Below, in pieces: positions 25,447 to 33,053 of a DNA stretch of 64,000 nt (its first letter is position 1; every line of letters starts with the position of its first letter). Under the pieces are notes generated by a model. The model saw only the letters and a program-made list of their open reading frames with translations. It did no database searches and had not been told where the DNA came from. The stretch comes from Micromonospora parva (GTDB lineage Bacteria; Actinomycetota; Actinomycetes; Mycobacteriales; Micromonosporaceae): assembly GCF_000718515.1 (NCBI RefSeq), contig NZ_JNZS01000009.1:379908-443907 (forward strand), in the 5' to 3' direction. A program made the position numbers and the translations under genes.

Positions 25447-26184
25447 GTGTTCACCGTGGCGAGGTCGCGGCTGGCCGTGCTCGCGATCCTCGCGGTCAGT
25501 CCGCTGATGCGGTTGGCCGCGCTGCGCTTCGCCGTACCCCCGGGTCTGCCCAGCCGGACCGGCTGTGACGCCTGCGGCGCGCCGGTTGGCCTGACCCGCC
25601 CCTGGCCGGCGCTGGGCCCGGCGGCCCGGTGCGGGCACTGTCGCGCCCGGGTCGGCTCACCGCCGGGCACCGTCGAGGTGGCCGTGCTCGCGGCGGTGGT
25701 GCTGCTGGCGGTCGGCGGCCCGTCGGACGGGGCGCTGCCGGCGTTGATCTGGTGGCTCGGCTGGACGATCCCGGCAATCCTCGTCGACCTGGCCGTGCAC
25801 CGGCTGCCGGATCGGCTCACCCTCCCCGCGGCGGCCGGGACCTGGCTGCTGCTCGGCGTGGCCGCACTCGATGCCGACCCGGGGCACTGGCTGCGGGCCG
25901 TCACCGGCGGCACCGGGCTGGCGCTCTTCTTCGCCAGCACCGCCGTGCTGCTCGGCCGCCGCGGCTTCGGGCTGGGCGACGCCAAACTGGCGCTCAGCGT
26001 CGGGGCGCTGCTCGGCTGGTACGGCTGGCCGGTGCTGTTGTTCGGGATGCTGCTCACCTTCGGGCTCTCCGCAGTGGTGAGTCTGGGCCTGCTGGCCACC
26101 CGCCGAGCCAACTGGAGCAGCCACCTGCCGTTCGGCCCGTTCCTGCTGCTCGGCACGGTGGGTGCCGTCCTGCTGGCGGCCTGA
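25447..26184 (+). CDS. A24-family prepilin peptidase
   Basis: 245 residues. The N-terminal cytoplasmic loop has two CxxC pairs (Cys40/Cys43, Cys62/Cys65) as in PilD-type leader peptidases, suggesting zinc. The catalytic aspartates are Asp114 in VDLAVHRLPDRL and Asp178 in GLGDAKL (GxGD). About eight hydrophobic segments follow the family plan. It cleaves and may methylate the TadE-like and Flp-like preproteins of the adjacent cluster. The start is uncertain: GTG 25447 includes the first membrane segment but has no clear ribosome binding site; GTG 25456 and ATG 25507 are alternatives. Confidence 0.85.
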   Translation: MFTVARSRLAVLAILAVSPLMRLAALRFAVPPGLPSRTGCDACGAPVGLTRPWPALGPAARCGHCRARVGSPPGTVEVAVLAAVVLLAVGGPSDGALPALIWWLGWTIPAILVDLAVHRLPDRLTLPAAAGTWLLLGVAALDADPGHWLRAVTGGTGLALFFASTAVLLGRRGFGLGDAKLALSVGALLGWYGWPVLLFGMLLTFGLSAVVSLGLLATRRANWSSHLPFGPFLLLGTVGAVLLAA

Positions 26185-26215
26185 CCCGGCGGGCGGCGAC
26201 CGGCCGGGTCGCCGG

Positions 26216-26845
26216 TCACTGTCGCGAGCGGCCGGCCAGTTTGGGGACCGGGCTGTCCTGACGGTCGGCCCGCCGACGCAGCACCTCGCCGATCGGGCGG
26301 GCCAGCAACGGGGTGATCACCACGGCGACCAGGGCGCCGAACAGCACCCCCGCGATCACGTCGTGCGGGTAGTGCACGCCCACGAAGACCCGGGAGAAGG
26401 CGGCGAGCGCGGCCAGGGGCAACGCGACCAGGCCGAGGCGGCGGGAGAGCAGCAACGTGGTGACCGCCAGCGCGCCGGCGATGGTGGCGTGGTTGCTGGG
26501 GAACGACCAGTCGCCCGGGGGTGGGCAGGCGCTCGCGATGATCTCCCGGCCGATGGTCCGGCAGGGGCGCTCCTCGTCCACCACGGTCTTGAGGAACTCG
26601 CTGCCCACGTACGCCAGGATGGCCGGCAGCGGCGCGATCAGGGCGAGTGCCCGGTCGTGCGGGCCGCCGGACCGGCGGCTCAGCGCGGCCATCAGCAGCA
26701 GCGCGCCGAGTATCAGGATCACCCCCTCGGTGGCGTGTCCGACGAACCACTGCACCGGCTCTGGGCTGCCGGCGGCGGCGTCGACGACGTCGCGGTACCA
26801 CTCGGCGCTGATCTCCGGAACGTCAACGCTGCCGTTGTCGACCAT
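26216..26845 (-). CDS. PAP2-superfamily phosphatase
   Basis: 209 residues, membrane-embedded. All three phosphatase motifs are present: KTVVDEERP, PSNH and SRVFVGVHYPHD, with the histidines that form and hydrolyse a phosphohistidine intermediate. Substrates are usually lipid phosphates such as undecaprenyl pyrophosphate or phosphatidic acid. ATG 26845 is preceded by AGGTGA. It is transcribed away from the GH65 gene. Confidence 0.9.
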   Translation of the reverse strand: MVDNGSVDVPEISAEWYRDVVDAAAGSPEPVQWFVGHATEGVILILGALLLMAALSRRSGGPHDRALALIAPLPAILAYVGSEFLKTVVDEERPCRTIGREIIASACPPPGDWSFPSNHATIAGALAVTTLLLSRRLGLVALPLAALAAFSRVFVGVHYPHDVIAGVLFGALVAVVITPLLARPIGEVLRRRADRQDSPVPKLAGRSRQ

Positions 26846-26922
26846 GCATCACCTCACTTCACGTTCATACCTCGTTCACCTGGGGGACACCCTAGGAACG
26901 CGGCAGCGGGCACTGCCGCTGT

Positions 26923-26951
26923 CGAAGGTCGAGTGGCTTTGGCGACCTTCG
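26923..26951 (+). repeat. Inverted repeat in the GH65 leader
   Basis: Perfect 8-nt arms CGAAGGTC (26923-26930) and GACCTTCG (26944-26951), 13 nt apart, lie 60-90 nt before the GH65 start. It could be an operator or leader hairpin; no regulator gene is adjacent. Confidence 0.3.
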
Positions 26952-27013
26952 TCCAGGATTCGTCCAGCTGGCTCTGGTTGGCTGGTGCAGGACATCGGCC
27001 GACAGGAGACTTC

Positions 27014-29413
27014 GTGCAAACCGGTTCGACCACCGATCAACCGCAGTCCACCGCCGGCTTGGCCGACGACGAGACCTGGCGGATCCGGCGCACAGCGGCC
27101 GACCAGGACCGGCTCGGCGAGACCGAGTCGATCTTCGCGTTGAGCAACGGGTGGATCGGCTGGCGCGGGGTGCTCGACGAGGGTGCTCCGTGCGGGATGC
27201 CGGGCAGTTACGTCAACGGCTTCCACGAGCGGCGCGAACTGAGCTACCCCGAGGAGGGGTACGCGTTCCCGTCGGCCAGCGACACCGTCATCAGCGCACC
27301 GAACGCCACACTGATCCGGCTCTGGGTCGACGACGAGCCACTCGATCTCCGGACCGGGACGCTGCGCCGCCACGAACGGGTGCTCGACCTGCGCGCCGGC
27401 GTGCTGACTCGGGAGACCGAGTGGATCTCACCCGCAGGTCGGGCCGTGCGCCTGCGCAGCACCCGGTTGGTGTCCCTGCCGCGTCGCCCGGTGGCCGCCG
27501 TCCGGTACGAGGTCGAGCCGTTGGACACCGCCGTCGAGCTGCGCGTCTGCTCGGACCTGCTGGCAAACGAGAAGGTGCCGGAGCGCTCGGACGACCCTCG
27601 GGCCGCCTCGGTGCCCACCGACCCGCTGACCGCCGAGACGTACCAGGCGACCGGCCTCGACGGCGTGCTGGTGCACCGCACCGAGCGCAGCGGCCAACGC
27701 GTCGCGGTCGCCGTCAGCCACCTGCTGGACGGGCCGGACACGGTGACCACCACCGGCGACTGCACCCCGGACCGGGTACGGCTGACCGTCACGGGTCGTC
27801 TGCACCCGGGGGAGCGGTTGCGGCTGACGAAGTTCGCCGCCTACGAGTGGGCGGCGGTCGACGAGACGCCCGCCGACGAGTTGGCCGCCCTGGTCACCGC
27901 CGAGGCGGACGCCGCCCGCGCGGACGGCTTCGACGCCCTGCTCACCGACCAGCGCGCCGCCCTGGACGCGGCCTGGCAGGTCGCCGACGTGCGGCTCGAC
28001 GGCGATCCGGAGCTTCAGCAGGCCGTTCGGTTCGCGATGTTCCACCTGATCCAGGCCGGTCGCCCGGACTGCGACCGGACCATCTCGGCCAAGGGGTTGA
28101 CCGGCAACGGCTACGACGGTCACGTCCTCTGGGACACCGAAAGTTACGTCCTGCCGGTGCTCACCTACCTGGCCCCGGCGGTGGCCCGGTCGGCGCTGAC
28201 CTGGCGGCGCGCCCACCTCCCCGAGGCGCGGGAGCGGGCCGCCGAGCTGCGGTTGGCCGGCGCGACCTTCCCGTGGCGCACCATCGGCGGCCGGGAGTGC
28301 TCCGGCTACTGGCCGGCGGGCACCGCCGGGCTGCACGTCAACGCCGACGTCGCCGACGCGGTGCTGCGCTACGTGGCGGCCACCGACGACCAGCGGTTCC
28401 TGGCCGAGGCGGGGCTGGAACTGCTGGTGGAGACCGCCCGGCTCTGGCACGGCTTCGGCCACTGGTCGGGCGACGGCGGCTTCCACCTGCACGGCGTGAC
28501 CGGCCCGGACGAGTACGCCGCGCTTGTCGACGACAACGTCTTCACCAACCTGATGGCCAGGCGCAACCTGCGCGGCGCGGCGGACGCCGCCGAGCGGCAT
28601 CCGGAGGTGGCCGACCGGCTCGGCGTGGACCGCGACGAGGTGGCCGGCTGGCGGGCCGCCGCCGATGCGATGGCCATCCCGTACGACAGCGAGCGCGAGG
28701 TGCACCAGCAGGCCGCCGGCTTCACCGAGCAACCCGAGTGGGACTTCGCGAACACCGGCGACGACGACTACCCGTTGCTGCTGCACTTCCCGTACCTGGA
28801 GCTGTACCGCAAGCAGGTGGTCAAGCAGGCCGACCTGGTGCTGGCCATGCAACTTCGCCCCGGTGAGTTCAGCGCCGACGAGAAGGCGCGCAACCTGGCG
28901 TACTACCAGGCCCGCACGGTCCGCGACTCGTCGCTGTCGGCCGCCCCGCAGGCGGTGCTGGCCGCCGAGGTCGGGCACCTGGACCTGGCGTACGACCTGT
29001 TCGCCGAGTCGGTGCTGCAGGACCTGGCCGACCTGGGGGACAAGACCGCCGACGGGCTGCACCTGGCCTCGCTGGCCGGCGCGTGGCTGGCACTGGTGCA
29101 GGGCTTCGGTGGGTTGCGCGACGACCGCGAGGTGCTCTCCTTCGACCCCCGCCTGCCGCGCCGGATCGACCGGCTGGCGTTCAGCCTGCGCTGGCGCGGC
29201 CACCGGCTGCGGGTCACGTTGACTCCGACGGAGGCCCGCTACGAGCTGCCCGACGCCACCGGCGACGCCGAGATCGAGCTGTGGCACCACGGCGAGTCGC
29301 TGCGGGTCACCGGCACCGAGCCGGTCACCCGGCCGATGCCGCCGGTGCCCGACCCCGGCCCGGAACCGCCCTCCCCGCCCGGCCGCCGCCCCACCCGCCG
29401 CTCGGCCGACTGA
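27014..29413 (+). CDS. GH65-family disaccharide phosphorylase (kojibiose/maltose/trehalose type)
   Basis: 799 residues in the GH65 layout: N-terminal beta-sandwich, linker, and an (alpha/alpha)6 barrel. The barrel contains WDTESYVLPVLTYL and the general acid Glu500 in GVTGPDEY. The conserved phosphate-site neighbourhood KQADLVLAMQL and a C-terminal beta domain follow. Members split alpha-linked disaccharides with phosphate, giving beta-glucose 1-phosphate, or hydrolyse them. Linkage specificity cannot be read by eye. GTG 27014 has AGGAG 5 nt upstream. No beta-phosphoglucomutase gene is adjacent. The N-terminus starts straight into TWRIRRTAADQDRLGETES with no signal peptide. Confidence 0.87.
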   Translation: MQTGSTTDQPQSTAGLADDETWRIRRTAADQDRLGETESIFALSNGWIGWRGVLDEGAPCGMPGSYVNGFHERRELSYPEEGYAFPSASDTVISAPNATLIRLWVDDEPLDLRTGTLRRHERVLDLRAGVLTRETEWISPAGRAVRLRSTRLVSLPRRPVAAVRYEVEPLDTAVELRVCSDLLANEKVPERSDDPRAASVPTDPLTAETYQATGLDGVLVHRTERSGQRVAVAVSHLLDGPDTVTTTGDCTPDRVRLTVTGRLHPGERLRLTKFAAYEWAAVDETPADELAALVTAEADAARADGFDALLTDQRAALDAAWQVADVRLDGDPELQQAVRFAMFHLIQAGRPDCDRTISAKGLTGNGYDGHVLWDTESYVLPVLTYLAPAVARSALTWRRAHLPEARERAAELRLAGATFPWRTIGGRECSGYWPAGTAGLHVNADVADAVLRYVAATDDQRFLAEAGLELLVETARLWHGFGHWSGDGGFHLHGVTGPDEYAALVDDNVFTNLMARRNLRGAADAAERHPEVADRLGVDRDEVAGWRAAADAMAIPYDSEREVHQQAAGFTEQPEWDFANTGDDDYPLLLHFPYLELYRKQVVKQADLVLAMQLRPGEFSADEKARNLAYYQARTVRDSSLSAAPQAVLAAEVGHLDLAYDLFAESVLQDLADLGDKTADGLHLASLAGAWLALVQGFGGLRDDREVLSFDPRLPRRIDRLAFSLRWRGHRLRVTLTPTEARYELPDATGDAEIELWHHGESLRVTGTEPVTRPMPPVPDPGPEPPSPPGRRPTRRSAD

Positions 29414-29462
29414 GCCGCCTCGCTGGTGTTGTCGCGCGGTGGTCTCGGGTCCGTTGCTCGGC

Positions 29463-29927
29463 TCAGATCGGCGCGGGACCACCTGCCATCCGTTCGCGGA
29501 CGGCCGCCAGGTCCTCGAAGGCGTACGCCCAGTTGTGGCACTTGAAGCTGCGCAGACCGTCGATCGCGGTGTGACAGTCGGAGCAGCGCACCCCGGCGAT
29601 GGCGTCCGGGATCTCGGTGTTGACGTACTTGCGTTCGCCGAGGATGACCGTGGCGATCATGGTCTTGTCGTGCAGGCCGGAGAGGGCCGACGAGACGATG
29701 TCATACCAGGTGATCCGCCGGCGGCACTTCGGGCAGTCGGGTTCGTCGCCGCTGACCCAGAGCGGGGCGCCGATGCTGCGTGCGGGCATGCCGAGCAGCT
29801 TCTCCAGCCGCCGGACGTCCGACTCGGGGGTGGTCCAGCGGTGTCGGCCGGGCAGTGACGCGGGTGAGTCGTACACGGCGCGGAACAGGTCGTTGTCGAC
29901 CTGCACGGTTTCGCGCTGAGCGGTCAT
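29463..29927 (-). CDS. Hypothetical protein with two CxxC pairs
   Basis: 154 residues. CPKC (with CRRRITWYD after it) and CSDC form a likely four-cysteine zinc site. A further Cys-His (FKCHNWAYAFEDL) lies near the end. I do not recognise the family. ATG 29927 has GAGGAGGG just upstream, whereas the longer frame to 30002 has no such site. It converges on the GH65 gene. Confidence 0.7.
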   Translation of the reverse strand: MTAQRETVQVDNDLFRAVYDSPASLPGRHRWTTPESDVRRLEKLLGMPARSIGAPLWVSGDEPDCPKCRRRITWYDIVSSALSGLHDKTMIATVILGERKYVNTEIPDAIAGVRCSDCHTAIDGLRSFKCHNWAYAFEDLAAVRERMAGGPAPI

Positions 29928-30109
29928 CGGCTTCCCTCCTCGTTGAGTCGGTGCCCCCACCGTGGTCAGCGGTGACCATGGGCGCAGCCGGATCAACGAC
30001 ACGAGGGGTCAGCGGGTCGTCGCTACGCGGCTGACCGCTTTCGGCTCCGGTGCGCGGCCTCGGGTGGTACGACGGACGCAGGGGCCGTGCGCCAGCGGGA
30101 GGAGCGCCG

Positions 30110-31270
30110 ATGGCGAGCAGACCCGAGCGGCTGCTGCGGGGCGGCGACTCGCCGCTGAGCGCCTCGTTCCTGGAGCTGTTCTTCGATCTGGCGTTCGTGC
30201 TGGTCCTCAGCCAGTTGGCCGCCCACCTGCTGCACGACCTCACAGTGGTCGGCGCGCTGCACACCGCCCTGCTGTTGACCGGAGTCTGGTGGATCTGGGT
30301 GCCCACCACCTGGTTCGCCGACTGGTACGACCCGCAGAGCCCGGCGGTGCGGTGGCTGCTGGTGGGCGCCGCGCTGGGCACCCTGCTGGCCGGGGTGGCG
30401 ATCCCGCAGGCGTTGGACGGGCGGGGGCTGCTCTTCGCCGCCGCGTACGTCTCGGTGCACATTGCCCGTGGGGTGGTGACCGCTGTCGGGTTGCGCGGTC
30501 ATCCGCGGCAGATTCGGACGCTGCGGATCCTGTGCTGGTTCAGCGTCTCGGCCGTACCGTGGCTCGCCGGTGGGTTGCTGCCGCAGTGGCGGGTGCCGTT
30601 GTGGCTGCTCGCCCTCGCTCTCGACCTCACCGGTCCGAGGCTCGGTTACCCCACACCCGGGATGGGCCGGACCACGCGGGAGGAGTTGCACCTGGCCGGT
30701 GAGCACTTCGCCGAGCGGTACCAGCAGATCATGATCATCGCGCTCGGCGAACTCGTCCTGGTCGCCGGCCTGTCGTACGCCGGCACCGATCTGCACTTCT
30801 CACAGACCGTCGCGTTTCTGCTGGTCTTCACCCTCGCCGTGCTGATCGGTCTGCTCTACGTCACGCCTGCCGGCCAGCGCCTCGGCCCGGCCATCGAGCG
30901 CGCCGATCCGGCCCGCCTCGGCGTGATCACCGGTTACCTGCACCTGGTGATGATCGCCGGGCTGGTGGTCACCGCCGTCGGCGCCGAACTGAGCATCGTC
31001 CACCCCCTACGGACCGGTGACACGACCGCTGTCGTGGTCATTCTGAGCGGCCCGACGCTGTTCCTCGTCGGGCGGATCCTCTTCTCGGCGACGATCCACC
31101 GGCGGCTCTCCTGGCCCCGGGTCGCCGCCCTGTTCGTGTTGGCCGGCGCGGCGGCCGTGCTGCGGCTGCCGCTGGTGGCGGTCAGCGCGGTCGCCGTCAC
31201 TGTGGTGCTGGTGGTGGTCGTCCTCGATCACGCCGGCATCCGGTCCTACCGCCACCGATCTGGTGCGTAG
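30110..31270 (+). CDS. Low-temperature-requirement A (LtrA) family membrane protein
   Basis: 386 residues with about ten hydrophobic helices. The N-terminal SFLELFFDLAFVLVLSQLA and WWIWVPTTWFADWYDP stretches, and ERYQQIMIIALGELVL in the middle, are hallmarks of LtrA proteins, first linked to growth at low temperature in Listeria. The biochemical function is unknown. ATG 30110 is preceded by GGGAGGAG. It is followed closely by the MarR-GNAT gene but that has its own promoter. Confidence 0.88.
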   Translation: MASRPERLLRGGDSPLSASFLELFFDLAFVLVLSQLAAHLLHDLTVVGALHTALLLTGVWWIWVPTTWFADWYDPQSPAVRWLLVGAALGTLLAGVAIPQALDGRGLLFAAAYVSVHIARGVVTAVGLRGHPRQIRTLRILCWFSVSAVPWLAGGLLPQWRVPLWLLALALDLTGPRLGYPTPGMGRTTREELHLAGEHFAERYQQIMIIALGELVLVAGLSYAGTDLHFSQTVAFLLVFTLAVLIGLLYVTPAGQRLGPAIERADPARLGVITGYLHLVMIAGLVVTAVGAELSIVHPLRTGDTTAVVVILSGPTLFLVGRILFSATIHRRLSWPRVAALFVLAGAAAVLRLPLVAVSAVAVTVVLVVVVLDHAGIRSYRHRSGA

Positions 31271-31278
31271 GCAATAAG

Positions 31279-31294
31279 CCTGACTAAGGTCAGG
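31279..31294. promoter_or_regulatory. Palindromic operator overlapping the MarR-GNAT promoter
   Basis: CCTGAC (31279-31284), TAAG, GTCAGG (31289-31294): a perfect 6-bp dyad that contains the likely -10 hexamer TAAGGT (31285-31290). The start codon follows 7 nt later, so the transcript would be leaderless. Position and symmetry suggest autorepression by the MarR domain. Confidence 0.5.
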
Positions 31295-31297
31295 TGT

Positions 31298-32191
31298 ATG
31301 GACTCGGCTCTCATCGCCGCCGTACGGCGGTTCAACCGGACGGTCACCCAACGGGTGGGTGCGCTCGACGACGAGTACATGGCCCAGGGCCGTCCCCTGG
31401 GGCAGGCTCGACTGCTCTGGGAGATCGGCCCCGCCGGTGCCGAGGTCGCCGCGCTACGCACCCGGCTCGGCCTGGACTCCGGACACCTCAGTCGGCTCCT
31501 GCGCACCCTGGAGAACGACGGTCTCATCACCGTCGGTCCGGTCGACCGGACCGGCGGCGACGGCCGGGTACGTGTCGCCACGCTCACCGACGCCGGCCGG
31601 ACCCAGTGGGCCGACCTCGATCAGCGCTCGGACGATCTCGCCGCCTCGATCCTCGAACCGCTCACCGAACACCGCCGGGAACGACTCGTCACCGCCATGG
31701 CCGAGGTGGAACGGCTGCTCGTCGGGTCGATGGTCGTCATCGAGCCTTGCCCGCCGGGCGACCCGCGGGCCCGTGCCTGCCTCCGGGCCTACGTCCGGGA
31801 CATCGCCCGACGACTCGACGACGGGTTCGACCCCGCACTGAGCAAGCCGCTGCACGACGATGCGCTCGCCCCGCCCAACGGTGTGCTCCTGCTCGCCACC
31901 CTCAACGGCGAACCGATCGGCTGCGGCGGGGTGAAACTGCACCGGGGCGAGGCCGCCGAGATCAAACGCGTGTGGGTGGCGGACACCGTACGCGGCCTCG
32001 GCGTCGGGCGGCGGCTGCTGGGGGAGCTGGAACGGTACGCCGCCGAGCATGGCGCGACCGCCGTCCGGCTGGACACCAACCGCAACCTCACCGAGGCGAT
32101 CGCCCTGTACCGGGCGACCGGTTACCGGGAGATCGAGGCGTACAACACCGAGCACTACGCCCACCACTGGTTCGAGAAGCGGTTGGCCTAG
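31298..32191 (+). CDS. MarR-type regulator fused to GNAT acetyltransferase
   Basis: 297 residues. The first 145 form a MarR winged helix (RQLR-type core: EVAALRTRLGLDSGHLSRLLRTLENDGLI, then VDRTGGDGRVRVATLT). The rest is a GNAT domain with the acetyl-CoA loop VRGLGVGRRLLGELERYA and the family end RATGYREIEAYN. Such fusions occur across actinomycetes and may couple ligand acetylation to gene control. There is no ribosome binding site; ATG 31298 lies 7 nt after a -10-like TAAGGT. Confidence 0.88.
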   Translation: MDSALIAAVRRFNRTVTQRVGALDDEYMAQGRPLGQARLLWEIGPAGAEVAALRTRLGLDSGHLSRLLRTLENDGLITVGPVDRTGGDGRVRVATLTDAGRTQWADLDQRSDDLAASILEPLTEHRRERLVTAMAEVERLLVGSMVVIEPCPPGDPRARACLRAYVRDIARRLDDGFDPALSKPLHDDALAPPNGVLLLATLNGEPIGCGGVKLHRGEAAEIKRVWVADTVRGLGVGRRLLGELERYAAEHGATAVRLDTNRNLTEAIALYRATGYREIEAYNTEHYAHHWFEKRLA

Positions 32192-32329
32192 ACCCGATCG
32201 AGTGGTCAGGATCGATCGCCACCTGATGGCACGGCACCGAAAATGACCTCGAAGACCGCCGCCTCGCTGGGCAGGCTGGTGGGTGCCGGAGCGAACAACA
32301 GCCCCCGGCACCCACGCGAGGAGTCGTTA

Positions 32330-32941
32330 GTGCGCAAGCTTGTGTATTACATCGCCACCACCCTGGACGGCTTCATCGCCGGCCCCGACGGCGCCGACCC
32401 CACCGGCCCCGGCGGTTTCTGGCCCGTTCCGGAGGACTACCTGCGCCACCTCGTCGCCGAGTACCCGGAGACCCTGCCCGGCCCGGCCCGACAGGCGTTC
32501 GGCATCACCGACGAGGGCAGCCGGTTCGACACCGTGCTGGAAGGACGCCACTCCTACGAGGTGGGGCTGAAGGCCGGCGTCACCGACGCGTACCCCCACC
32601 TGCGCCACCTGGTGTTCTCCCGCACGCTGGGCAGCAGCCCGGATCCGGCCGTCGAGGTCGTCGACCAGGACCCGATCGCCACGGTACGAGAGCTCAAGCG
32701 ACACGACGGCAAGGACGTCTGGGTGATCGGCGGTGGTGCCCTGGCCGGTGCCCTGTATCCCGAGATCGATCAGCTGATCGTCAAACTCGCCCCGCTGACC
32801 ATCGGCGCCGGCATCCCGCTGTTCGGCCGGGACGCCGTCTTCGCCCCACGTACCTGGCGGCTGACCGACCACACCGTCCTGGGCAGTGGCGCTCTCTTCC
32901 TGACCTACACCCGCACCGAGGCCGCAGACGAGCCCGCATGA
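32330..32941 (+). CDS. Dihydrofolate reductase-like (RibD C-domain) protein
   Basis: 203 residues of the RibD C-terminal/DHFR superfamily. It begins RKLVYYIATTLDGFIAGPDG and has the NADPH-binding GKDVWVIGGGALAG loop. The true substrate is unknown; these stand-alone proteins are not proven dihydrofolate reductases. GTG 32330 is used because GAGGAG lies 6 nt upstream; the longer frame begins at 32243. Confidence 0.86.
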   Translation: MRKLVYYIATTLDGFIAGPDGADPTGPGGFWPVPEDYLRHLVAEYPETLPGPARQAFGITDEGSRFDTVLEGRHSYEVGLKAGVTDAYPHLRHLVFSRTLGSSPDPAVEVVDQDPIATVRELKRHDGKDVWVIGGGALAGALYPEIDQLIVKLAPLTIGAGIPLFGRDAVFAPRTWRLTDHTVLGSGALFLTYTRTEAADEPA

Positions 32942-33006
32942 GCGGTGGATGCGGTCCTACCGTCCGGGGCCCCGGCCGTAGCCAGGTTCGCGGGTAGGCA
33001 GTCCGG

Positions 33007-33048
33007 TCTGGCCGCTGCTGCCGGTCGCCGACGGCACCAGCGGCCAGA
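33007..33048. terminator. Bidirectional hairpin between convergent genes
   Basis: Perfect 11-bp arms TCTGGCCGCTG (33007-33017) and CAGCGGCCAGA (33038-33048) with an inner TGCCG/CGGCA pairing. It lies between the DHFR-like gene and the fused permease, which converge, and could end both transcripts. No U-run is present. Confidence 0.55.
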
Positions 33049-33053
33049 ACGGA

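Noticed and set aside
27428..29482. Antisense frame of 684 codons over the GH65 gene
   Set aside because: Composition bias only; the plus strand holds the GH65 catalytic motif.
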